NCBI GenBank assembly: GCA_023414355.1
Contig: JAEZOB010000004.1
Span: 1-7,435, forward strand
Length of the DNA: 7,435 nucleotides
Reading direction: 5' to 3'
Source of the DNA: Bacillota bacterium
GTDB taxonomy: Bacteria; Bacillota; Clostridia; Lachnospirales; Lachnospiraceae
The notes below the pieces were generated by a model. The model saw only the letters and a program-made list of their open reading frames with translations, searched no databases and was not told the DNA's origin. Below are positions 1-5,723 of this stretch, one piece after another. Position numbers and translations under genes: made by a program. Positions within the stretch are counted from its first letter, which is position 1; every line of letters starts with the position of its first letter.

Positions 1-1538
1 ATATTGCCCTCAAACAGATAAGGGCGGTTGCCTTTGGTCTTTTGGTAAATGGCATAGCGTTCCGACTGCTCCGGGTCGAGATTGGTAAGAGCTACAGCCC
101 CCAATGACTTATTTTTTAAAGACACATTGAGGATATAGTAATCATAGGGAACCTCGTAGGTGTCGGTATGGGTTTCGCCGTTTTCGTCCGTCCAAGTATC
201 GGTTTCCGTGCGGTAGCGTACCTCCACCGTTTCCGTGATGGTCAGGATATACTGTTGCCCGAATAGGGCTTGCAGTTCGGTCTGTACCTGCGCCGGGGTG
301 TAGCCGCCGTATTTGGCGGTCAGATAGGAAGCCAGCTCAAAGGGGTCATGCCCGATTTCGTCCACGGAATAGCGGTACTCGTCATAGTCTGGATAATCGC
401 TTTCTATTCGGGAGAGCCGATCCCGTAAATCCTTTTCCAGTGCGGTATAGCTTTCGTCCACAGCTTCAATATCGCTGTCCGACGAACCGTAGGAAGTGCC
501 GCCTACAACGCTAATCAGGCCGTTGCCAATGGTGGTGATTCCCGCCATGCAGGATTGCAGAACCACAATCAGCAGGAACAGCACCAGCCCAAGCAATAGA
601 ATTTTGGGATTGCGCTTTACAAAGGCCGCAACCGTTCGGGCAATTTTTTTTGTGAACCTCACCGCTTTTTTGCCCTGCTTTACCGCTTCCTTTGCCTGCT
701 TTCGGTACTGCTTTTTTAGCTGTTGCTTCTGCCAGAACCGGGAAACCGGATTGCTTTGCAAGCCCGGATTTTCCTGCACAAGCTGGCGGTAGGTGTAATC
801 GGCTCTTGCGCTGATATGTCTGCTTTCCCACTTGCGAACCTGCCGAGCGGGACGGGTTCTGATACGGTGATTGATAAAGCGTGTACCGCCCCAGATAAGG
901 TGTTCCCCGGCAAGCTCCGTTTTGTGGGCGGCTTCCGTTCCCATATTTTCATGCTCCACTTCATGGATTTTTCCATGCACATACCGCCATGGCTGATACT
1001 GGACGGCACGGCTGATGGTTTTGACTGGGCCGGGATTTTTCTGCGGCTTCTGATTCGCCAACTTTTCACGGGCGGTATTCAGCTTATTGCCGCTTTTTTC
1101 CATACGGAGCTTTGATTTCTCCATACGCTTGCTGTCCGGCGGGGTGTCCGTTTTTTCATTACCGGGCGGCGGCTCCCCGTCATGCCGCAGACGTTCCGAG
1201 GGGCGGGGTTTCTTGCTGTCCTGTCGGAGCTTTCCCGACTTCGGGCCAACTTGGCCCGAAGTGGCAGGGGCAACGGATTTTGGTGGTATGGTGGTGTCCG
1301 GGGTGACTTCCTCATCAAACTGTAATTTTCGTTTTTTCGTATTAGGCGGGGCAGGGTCAGAGCGATTACCCACAGGCGGCGAAGCTCCCGATGGGTCGGA
1401 GGTTTGCGGCGGTGTTTCCCCGGCAGTTTCCTTTTTCGGGATAGCTCGCTTTTCTGACTTCGGGCCAAGTTGGCCCGAAGTTCCCGCCTGCCCTTTTGGC
1501 GTAAACCGCAAGCGGCCCGGCCTGCCCGTATCACGCAT
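1..1538 (-). CDS. CD1108/Orf14-like conjugation protein, membrane anchored, C-terminus cut by window edge
   Basis: The frame is open from the ATG at 1538 to the left edge, giving 512 visible codons. The start follows GGGAGG (1545-1550) with a 6-base spacer and overlaps the virB4 stop by 8 bases, so the two are probably translationally coupled. Residues 1-130 are Pro/Ser/Lys-rich and look disordered; they include two TSGQ(L/V)GPK segments (20-27 and 93-100) encoded by the 25-bp palindrome. A charged, probably helical region follows (KSKLRMEKSGNKL), then a Lys/Arg-rich stretch just before one membrane helix at about 313-332 (ILLLGLVLFLLIVVLQS). This predicts an N-in, C-out topology. The rest is an acidic, Tyr-rich extracellular region (SYTALEKDLRDRLSRIESDY). 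Proteins of this type in Tn1549-like elements and Tn916 Orf14 usually end in a CHAP, NlpC/P60 or lysozyme domain that opens peptidoglycan. That domain would lie outside the window, so the enzyme activity is inferred from family and position after virB4. Confidence 0.8.
   Translation of the reverse strand, partial: MRDTGRPGRLRFTPKGQAGTSGQLGPKSEKRAIPKKETAGETPPQTSDPSGASPPVGNRSDPAPPNTKKRKLQFDEEVTPDTTIPPKSVAPATSGQVGPKSGKLRQDSKKPRPSERLRHDGEPPPGNEKTDTPPDSKRMEKSKLRMEKSGNKLNTAREKLANQKPQKNPGPVKTISRAVQYQPWRYVHGKIHEVEHENMGTEAAHKTELAGEHLIWGGTRFINHRIRTRPARQVRKWESRHISARADYTYRQLVQENPGLQSNPVSRFWQKQQLKKQYRKQAKEAVKQGKKAVRFTKKIARTVAAFVKRNPKILLLGLVLFLLIVVLQSCMAGITTIGNGLISVVGGTSYGSSDSDIEAVDESYTALEKDLRDRLSRIESDYPDYDEYRYSVDEIGHDPFELASYLTAKYGGYTPAQVQTELQALFGQQYILTITETVEVRYRTETDTWTDENGETHTDTYEVPYDYYILNVSLKNKSLGAVALTNLDPEQSERYAIYQKTKGNRPYLFEGN
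1238..1262. repeat. 25-bp palindrome, copy A (inside CD1108-like gene)
   Basis: Perfect 12-bp arms, ACTTCGGGCCAA and TTGGCCCGAAGT, around a central C on the plus strand. It encodes TSGQVGPK (residues 93-100) in the disordered N-terminal region of the CD1108-like protein. Confidence 0.95.
1457..1481. repeat. 25-bp palindrome, copy B (inside CD1108-like gene)
   Basis: Same arms as copy A with a central G on the plus strand, so in the opposite orientation. It encodes TSGQLGPK (residues 20-27), in the same reading frame as copy A. Confidence 0.95.
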
Positions 1539-3894
1539 TTTGGACCTCCCGTATGTCCTCTGGCCTTGTGGTTAGCAGATTGTAGATTTCTCCACGGGGG
1601 AAACGGTCTACAAAGGGAATGGTGGTATTGCCGAAGAACAAAAGCCCTTCCCCTGAATTACTGTGGGCGATATACGAAAGCTGATGTTCCGATATACCAA
1701 GCTGTTTAGCGAGGATTGCCCGGTCGCCCTGCGCCTGTGACAGCAGTATCATAAAGTCGCTGTTTTCCAAGATATTTTCGATTTCCCGGCTGGCTAAAAG
1801 GTCTTTTACATTCTGCGTGAGGGCACTCGGTACACAGCCCTTTTTCCTCAGCATCTTCCAGACACGGACGAAATAACTGGCACTTAGGGCATCTTGCAGG
1901 AGAATATGAAATTCATCATAGTAGCACCAGGTCGCAAGGCTTCTGGAAAAGTTTTTGTCTACCGCCTGTGTCACCAGCTCATTTGTGATGTGCATGGCGA
2001 TTTTGCGTAGGTTTTCGCCCATGCTTTTCAGCACGATACAGGTAATACGGCTATCGGTCTGCACGTTGGTAGGGTGGTTAAACATATTGAGGGAGCCGGT
2101 GCAGTAAAGCTCCAAGGCGGTTGCAATCCGTCTGGCTTCCGGTTCGGGCTGTTTGCACAGGGTTTCATACAAATCTTGCAGAAGCGGCATTTTCCCGTCC
2201 CCGATACCAAGGGCAAGCTCCCGGTACACCAAGCGCACACAACGGTCAATAACCGTTTTTTCAATGGGCTGTAAGCCCTCCTTGCCGCCGATAATCAACT
2301 CACATAAGGACAATAAAAAATCCGCTTTCATCGAAAGCGGGCTGTCCTCTCCGGCTAAGTTCAATTTTAAGTCCATTGGGTTGATGTGATGGGGGCTGTT
2401 GGGCGATATTTCTATGACCTCACCGCCAAGCCGCCTGACTAACGGGGCGTATTCGCCCATTGGGTCTACCACGATAATGCGGTCTTTGGTGGCAAGGAAT
2501 ACGTTGATTAGCTCACGCTTTGCGGCAAAGCTCTTGCCGGAGCCGGTGCTTCCAAGATACAAACCATTGGCGGATTTCAGCTTTTTGCGGTCTGCCATAA
2601 TCACATTATGGGAAAGAGCGTTCATTCCGTAGTATAAAGCCTGCCCGTCCATGCGAAGCTCCTGCGTCATAAAGGGAACGAATATCGCCGTAGAGCTTGT
2701 TGTCATACCCCGCTGTATCTCGATTCCGTTGTACCCAAGAGGGAGCGAGGACATAAAGCCCTGTTCCTGCTGAAAATCCAGCCGTTTGAGAAAGCAGTTA
2801 TATTTCTGCGTAATGCCCGACACCGTGAAAATATCGTTTTCCAACTGCTGGCGGGTGGGGGCTGTGTTCACCACAAGAAACGTGAGAAGAAACATTCGCT
2901 CGTTACGGCTCTGTAAATCTGCCAAGAGTGCCGCCGCGTCCTTGCTGTAAGTGAGCAAATCCGGGGGCAGAATATCAATGTCATACCCGGCTCTTGCGGC
3001 TTTTTTCTGCTCGTCCATTTTCATACGGTCTATGTCGGTCAGCTTTGCCTTGACCGTTTTTACCGCTTTGGTCTGGTCTACCGTCTGGATATGCAGGGTG
3101 ATGGTCATTTCTGCGTCCACCTCCAAAAGCTCCGCTAACAGCTTGTCGGAAAGCTCCGAAGCCATAATCTGCATATACAGAGCCGCGCCCCATGTAGTCC
3201 CCACACGAAAGGCGCGGCTTTGGCGAAAATCAAAGGAAGTGGGAGCAATGAAGTCCTTTGTTCCCATGCCGGTTTTGGGTATCATATCCCAAGAGAAAAT
3301 AAATTTTTCCTTTCCTCCGGGGTGTAGCTGGCTGTGCAGCACTTCCAGGCGTTCCCGCCCGGAAAGGGTTGCCGACTGTACGCCCAGCTTCTTGAAGTTC
3401 CCCACAATATCTGCTTCGATTCGCTCCAAGCGGGGCCGAGCCGCCGCTATCCCGTCTGCTTGAATCCCGAATGTAATGTATTTGGAGCGGACAATGCCGT
3501 TGTTGCTTTTGGCAATCTGGTTTTCCAGCATGGCGGTAAATTCACCCCGGATACTGTTAAAATCATCGTCCTGCGGGGAAATGTTCACGCTGTAACGGTT
3601 CTCCGGGCGGGAGCGGTGATTGATAAAGGAAAGCTGAAAGGGTAAGGCGCTGTCAAAGTAATTGAGAAAGCCGCAGTACCCGTCAAAAATGGTGCTTTGG
3701 TCGTCACTGGAAGCAACAGCATAGTTAATATCTTCATAGGAAAGGGTCTTTGTGTAGTAGCCCTCCCGCACCTTGCAGATACCGTCTTTCAGCATTTCCT
3801 TATAGGGAATGGTCTGCTGTGCCGACTGCGGCCCACGCCTTTTAGGCTTTCCGCTTTTTACAGGAATGGGCGGGCGTTTTGTTTCTTGTGCCAT
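1531..3894 (-). CDS. VirB4-type conjugation ATPase
   Basis: A complete 787-residue protein, normal for VirB4/TraE/Orf16-like ATPases that power assembly of the conjugation channel at the inner face of the membrane. The N-terminal half (to about 420) carries the VirB4 N-terminal region and the C-terminal half the RecA-like motor. Walker A is GSTGSGKS at 448-455. A beta strand ending in VVDPMGEY has its Asp at 477. The Walker B equivalent is CYYDEFH with D660 and E661, and a conserved LTQNVKDLL motif follows. The start ATG lies 9 bases after GGAGG (3904-3908) in the extended CCGGAAAGGAGG leader. The gene begins 53 bases inside the end of prgI and overlaps the next gene by 8 bases, so prgI, virB4 and the CD1108-like gene form a compact unit. 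A terminator-like hairpin lies inside it at 2314-2340. Family assignment is secure; symbols vary between elements, so none is given. Confidence 0.95.
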   Translation of the reverse strand: MAQETKRPPIPVKSGKPKRRGPQSAQQTIPYKEMLKDGICKVREGYYTKTLSYEDINYAVASSDDQSTIFDGYCGFLNYFDSALPFQLSFINHRSRPENRYSVNISPQDDDFNSIRGEFTAMLENQIAKSNNGIVRSKYITFGIQADGIAAARPRLERIEADIVGNFKKLGVQSATLSGRERLEVLHSQLHPGGKEKFIFSWDMIPKTGMGTKDFIAPTSFDFRQSRAFRVGTTWGAALYMQIMASELSDKLLAELLEVDAEMTITLHIQTVDQTKAVKTVKAKLTDIDRMKMDEQKKAARAGYDIDILPPDLLTYSKDAAALLADLQSRNERMFLLTFLVVNTAPTRQQLENDIFTVSGITQKYNCFLKRLDFQQEQGFMSSLPLGYNGIEIQRGMTTSSTAIFVPFMTQELRMDGQALYYGMNALSHNVIMADRKKLKSANGLYLGSTGSGKSFAAKRELINVFLATKDRIIVVDPMGEYAPLVRRLGGEVIEISPNSPHHINPMDLKLNLAGEDSPLSMKADFLLSLCELIIGGKEGLQPIEKTVIDRCVRLVYRELALGIGDGKMPLLQDLYETLCKQPEPEARRIATALELYCTGSLNMFNHPTNVQTDSRITCIVLKSMGENLRKIAMHITNELVTQAVDKNFSRSLATWCYYDEFHILLQDALSASYFVRVWKMLRKKGCVPSALTQNVKDLLASREIENILENSDFMILLSQAQGDRAILAKQLGISEHQLSYIAHSNSGEGLLFFGNTTIPFVDRFPRGEIYNLLTTRPEDIREVQNA
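2314..2340 (-). terminator. Terminator-like hairpin inside virB4 (function doubtful)
   Basis: Read on the minus (coding) strand, CCGCTTTC and GAAAGCGG form a perfect 8-bp stem with a 3-base loop. One A and then six T follow, which is the layout of an intrinsic terminator. It sits within virB4 codons for SPLSMKADFLL, so protein constraint could explain it by chance. Confidence 0.35.
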
Positions 3895-4237
3895 TGGGTG
3901 AAACCTCCTTTCCGGGTTTGCTTAGGTAGGAATAGAAATTCTGTGTCTGGTAGGGGCGTGTACGGGGCCACAGAAATTTGGAGCGGACAATATTTCGCAC
4001 CACCTTTTCCAGCGGTTGTCCGTCACGCTCATACATGGCAATAAGAAAGCAAGGGAGCATTAGGGCAATCATCAGAAGCATGGCCCCGGTATTGCCAATG
4101 GCGGTACGGGTAAAAAGATAGGTCGGAATCCCGACTACCGCCGCCGTTCCGAAGCATAGTAGCTGGCGTTTGGTAAGATTGAATGCCACTTTGGTTTTTA
4201 TTTTCGATAAATCATTTGGTACGCTTACATATGCCAA
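3842..4237 (-). CDS. PrgI-family conjugation membrane protein (TTG start)
   Basis: A 131-residue inner membrane protein of the PrgI family (VirB3-like position directly before virB4), expected to contribute to the channel and to work with VirB4. The family signature is clear: AYVSVPNDLSKIKTKVAFNLTKRQL at the N-terminus (residues 2-26, given here only to identify it by its ends AYVSVP and TKRQL), two membrane segments at about 26-43 and 50-69, then YERDGQPLE (69-77). I place the start at TTG 4237, because GGAGG (4246-4250) is 8 bases upstream and family members begin MAYVPVP. The ATG at 4267 would add 10 residues, has no ribosome binding site, and would put the strong site inside the gene. The last 17 or so residues overlap virB4 (53 bases), and the virB4 ribosome binding site lies in its coding sequence. 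It follows, divergently, the plus-strand VOC gene. Confidence 0.9.
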   Translation of the reverse strand: MAYVSVPNDLSKIKTKVAFNLTKRQLLCFGTAAVVGIPTYLFTRTAIGNTGAMLLMIALMLPCFLIAMYERDGQPLEKVVRNIVRSKFLWPRTRPYQTQNFYSYLSKPGKEVSPNGTRNKTPAHSCKKRKA

Positions 4238-4245
4238 TGAAAAAT

Positions 4246-4258
4246 CCTCCTTTCCGGG
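4246..4258 (-). promoter_or_regulatory. Extended ribosome binding site that sets the PrgI TTG start
   Basis: On the minus strand this reads CCCGGAAAGGAGG, followed by 8 bases and then TTG. The same 13 bases precede virB4 (3904-3916), and CCGGAAAGGAGG precedes the DUF7007-like gene (5165-5176). The site excludes the upstream ATG at 4267 as the main start. Confidence 0.75.
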
Positions 4259-4266
4259 TGTTTTCA

Positions 4267-4275
4267 TGGTATAAT
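4267..4275 (+). promoter_or_regulatory. Extended -10 promoter of the VOC gene
   Basis: TGGTATAAT matches the extended -10 consensus TGnTATAAT exactly, with the hexamer at 4270-4275. Transcription would start near 4282, leaving a leader of about 20 bases with AAGGAG ahead of the ATG at 4302. No convincing -35 box is present at 16-18 bases upstream, which extended -10 promoters tolerate. It lies in the leader of the divergent prgI gene. Confidence 0.6.
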
Positions 4276-4301
4276 TTAGAGAAAAAGCAAGGAGTGTTTT
4301 T

Positions 4302-4733
4302 ATGGAAACATTGAATACAAAAGGGTTGTTGCCGATTGCACTTGACGCTGTTGTGTTGGAGTGCAGGGACGCAGCCGCTTTATCTGATTTTTATATACGG
4401 CTTCTCGGCTGGAAGAAAAACCATGTGGAAGAAAACGAGTGGACGGATATTATTTCGCCCTCTGGCGGTGTAAAAATCGCCTTTCAGCAAAATCCAGACT
4501 ACGTTCCGCCCGTATGGCCGGACGAGCCGAGCGCACAACAGCAAATGGCACATTTGGATTTTACGGTACAAAATCAGGAGCAGTTGGAGCTTGCCGTACA
4601 GCACGCGCTTTCCTGTGGGGCAGTAAAAGCCAATATACAATATGGCGAAGCCACTTCACCGGAAAGTGAATCCTTATGGACAACTATGCTTGACCCAGCA
4701 GGGCATCCCTTTTGCTTTGTCATTTGGTCGTAA
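4302..4733 (+). CDS. VOC (glyoxalase/bleomycin-resistance fold) family protein, apparent cargo
   Basis: The only plus-strand gene: 143 residues, start ATG after AAGGAG with a spacer of about 8 bases. It has the paired beta-alpha-beta-beta-beta layout of a Glyoxalase_6-like VOC protein. The first module has LDAVVLECRDAAALSDFYIRLLGW (positions 14-37; key part FYIRLLGW), and the second begins MAHLDFTV (82-89, His84) and ends LDPAGHPFCFVIW (130-142). VOC proteins include metal-dependent lyases, dioxygenases and drug-binding proteins; nothing here identifies the substrate, so I claim only the fold. It has its own extended -10 promoter and lies between the DUF7007-like gene (convergent) and prgI (divergent). 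It is therefore not part of the conjugation operon and is probably cargo. Its TAA stop shares its last base with a copy of the 25-bp palindrome. Confidence 0.88.
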   Translation: METLNTKGLLPIALDAVVLECRDAAALSDFYIRLLGWKKNHVEENEWTDIISPSGGVKIAFQQNPDYVPPVWPDEPSAQQQMAHLDFTVQNQEQLELAVQHALSCGAVKANIQYGEATSPESESLWTTMLDPAGHPFCFVIWS

Positions 4734-4757
4734 CTTCGGGCCAACTTGGCCCGAAGT
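4733..4757. repeat. 25-bp palindrome, copy C (between convergent VOC and DUF7007-like genes)
   Basis: Perfect arms with a central C. It begins with the last base of the VOC stop codon TAA and ends 3 bases before the DUF7007-like stop. No T run follows on either strand, so it is not a standard intrinsic terminator, although an RNA hairpin of 11 bp with a 3-base loop is possible from either side. Confidence 0.95.
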
Positions 4758-4760
4758 TCA

Positions 4761-5159
4761 TTATCGCTCTGCGCTGTGAGTGGAAACCGTCTGCCGGGCC
4801 GGGGTCTTTTCAAGCCCGGCCTGCCGTACCCGCCAATAATCCGGGTTGTGTTCCCGAAGTGACTGATTGATGTTTTCCTCAAAAGCCACCTTATCCTTAA
4901 TACGGTCAGGAACCGCCCACAGCTTTTTATCCAAAAGCTCCCGCAGGGCAACATCTTCCTGCGTATCTTCCTCAAAGCAGAGAAAACCGCTGTGACGGAA
5001 GCCGCACTTGATAGCGGCAGGAGAAAGCACCGCCGCCATATCCTTTGCAACCATTGTCCCGCCGTGACTGGCGGTACTCACAAGAAACACGCCGGGGCAG
5101 AGCATATCACAGGTCTGCACCTTGCCCCACGGCGATTGTTCCGGCTGTTGGTAAAGCAT
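4761..5159 (-). CDS. DUF7007-like protein of unknown function
   Basis: A 132-residue soluble protein. The start ATG at 5159 is 5 bases after GGAGG (5165-5169); a longer reading from TTG 5189 would start inside the palindrome and is rejected. The N-terminal half holds SPWG (9-12), then CPGVFLVSTASHGG (21-34) and a CFEED acidic segment (61-65). The combination of PWG, a GI/GV strand and ST.SHGG is what I recall of DUF7007 proteins on plasmids and other mobile elements, but I could not run a profile search. The rest (WAVPDRIKDKVAFEENINQSL) is charged and probably helical. There is no signal peptide or membrane helix, so it should act in the cytoplasm. It follows the SpoVG-like gene after 42 bases that contain a palindrome, and another palindrome lies 3 bases beyond its stop. 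Function is unknown. Confidence 0.75.
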   Translation of the reverse strand: MLYQQPEQSPWGKVQTCDMLCPGVFLVSTASHGGTMVAKDMAAVLSPAAIKCGFRHSGFLCFEEDTQEDVALRELLDKKLWAVPDRIKDKVAFEENINQSLREHNPDYWRVRQAGLEKTPARQTVSTHSAER

Positions 5160-5177
5160 AGAATCCTCCTTTCCGGC

Positions 5178-5202
5178 ACTTCGGGCCAAGTTGGCCCGAA
5201 GT
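5178..5202. repeat. 25-bp palindrome, copy D (SpoVG / DUF7007-like junction)
   Basis: Perfect arms with a central G on the plus strand. On the minus strand it starts with the last A of the SpoVG TAA stop and ends 1 base before the CCGGAAAGGAGG leader of the DUF7007-like gene. It therefore fills most of the 42-base gap. Confidence 0.95.
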
Positions 5203-5675
5203 TACCTTTCTGCATTTTGGGCCTTACTGGCCTTTGCCGTAGTAGAACGGGCGGCGTTTTCCTGTGCCGCCTGTTTGGCTCCCTCTGCAAGCTGTTTCGG
5301 GATAGACTGCTTTTCGGGGGAAGCAATGGCAGCGGCGCGGGTCTGCAACTTTTCAAGCTCCGCATGGTAAGCTGCTGTCACGGCTTCGGTCAGCTCGGCG
5401 CGGAACTCTTTTGTGATGGGGCGGGACGTATCCCGGTAGCCGGTCTTGCTGGTCTTATCCGGCTTGCTCGGCATACCTACAAAAATGCCCTTGTCGTTTT
5501 GCAAAATCTTGAAATCGTCAATTACAAAGCAGTCGTTCAGTTTCAGACTGGCAAAGCCTACAAGATTGCCTTTGGGTTCAATGAGCCGGGCGGTAACGTC
5601 CAGCTTCAGCGGCAAAGCCGCCTGTCCGGGTTGCGGTTCCGCTTCCTGCGGAACCGGTGTTTTTTCGTTGCTCAT
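5202..5675 (-). CDS. SpoVG-domain protein
   Basis: A 157-residue protein with a SpoVG domain at about 24-108. Matching landmarks are LDVTARLI (25-32), FASLKLND (41-48), FVIDDFKI (50-57), FVGMPSK (65-71), YRD (80-82) and PI (86-87), then a helix rich in Ala and Glu. Chromosomal SpoVG is a protein of under 100 residues that binds DNA and RNA and affects septation and virulence genes. This version adds about 20 N-terminal residues rich in Pro/Glu/Gln and an Ala/Lys-rich tail of about 50 residues that could give extra nucleic-acid contact. The start is ATG 5675 with GGAG 11 bases upstream; the upstream in-frame codon at 5708 lies within the palindrome. Its TAA stop shares one base with the next palindrome. 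Being encoded between channel genes, it may regulate transfer genes or bind transferred DNA; that is inference. Confidence 0.85.
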   Translation of the reverse strand: MSNEKTPVPQEAEPQPGQAALPLKLDVTARLIEPKGNLVGFASLKLNDCFVIDDFKILQNDKGIFVGMPSKPDKTSKTGYRDTSRPITKEFRAELTEAVTAAYHAELEKLQTRAAAIASPEKQSIPKQLAEGAKQAAQENAARSTTAKASKAQNAER

Positions 5676-5696
5676 AGTAAAAAATTCTCCTTTCTC

Positions 5697-5721
5697 ACTT
5701 CGGGACAAGTTGGCCCGAAGT
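5697..5721. repeat. 25-bp palindrome, copy E (TrbL-like / SpoVG junction), one mismatch
   Basis: Same element with one change: A instead of C at 5705, which breaks one stem pair. On the minus strand it begins two bases after the TrbL-like TGA stop, in the context TAACTTCGGGCC, and is followed by GAGAAAGGAG ahead of the SpoVG start. Confidence 0.93.
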
Positions 5722-5723
5722 TA

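Noticed and set aside
1079..1534. 151-codon minus-strand frame starting at 1534
   Set aside because: It is the wrong frame of the CD1108-like gene, very rich in Arg, and it lacks the continuation to the membrane helix; the ATG at 1538 gives the long open frame.
1087..1575. 162-codon plus-strand open frame opposite the CD1108-like N-terminus
   Set aside because: Shadow of a GC-rich, low-complexity coding region; the minus-strand frame has the ribosome binding site, the overlap with virB4 and the membrane anchor.
2951..3463. 170-codon plus-strand frame inside virB4
   Set aside because: Antisense to well-conserved VirB4 sequence, with no ribosome binding site or domain.
4733..4757. Bidirectional intrinsic terminator between VOC and the DUF7007-like gene
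   Set aside because: The hairpin potential is strong, but neither strand has a T run after it, so I call it only a palindrome.
5160..5189. Longer N-terminus of the DUF7007-like protein from TTG 5189
   Set aside because: That start lies inside the palindrome, and the GGAGG would then be internal; ATG 5159 has ideal spacing.
4733..5721. Integron attC sites
   Set aside because: The palindromes are too short, are nearly perfect, and lack the paired core and inner boxes of attC; no integrase is in view.
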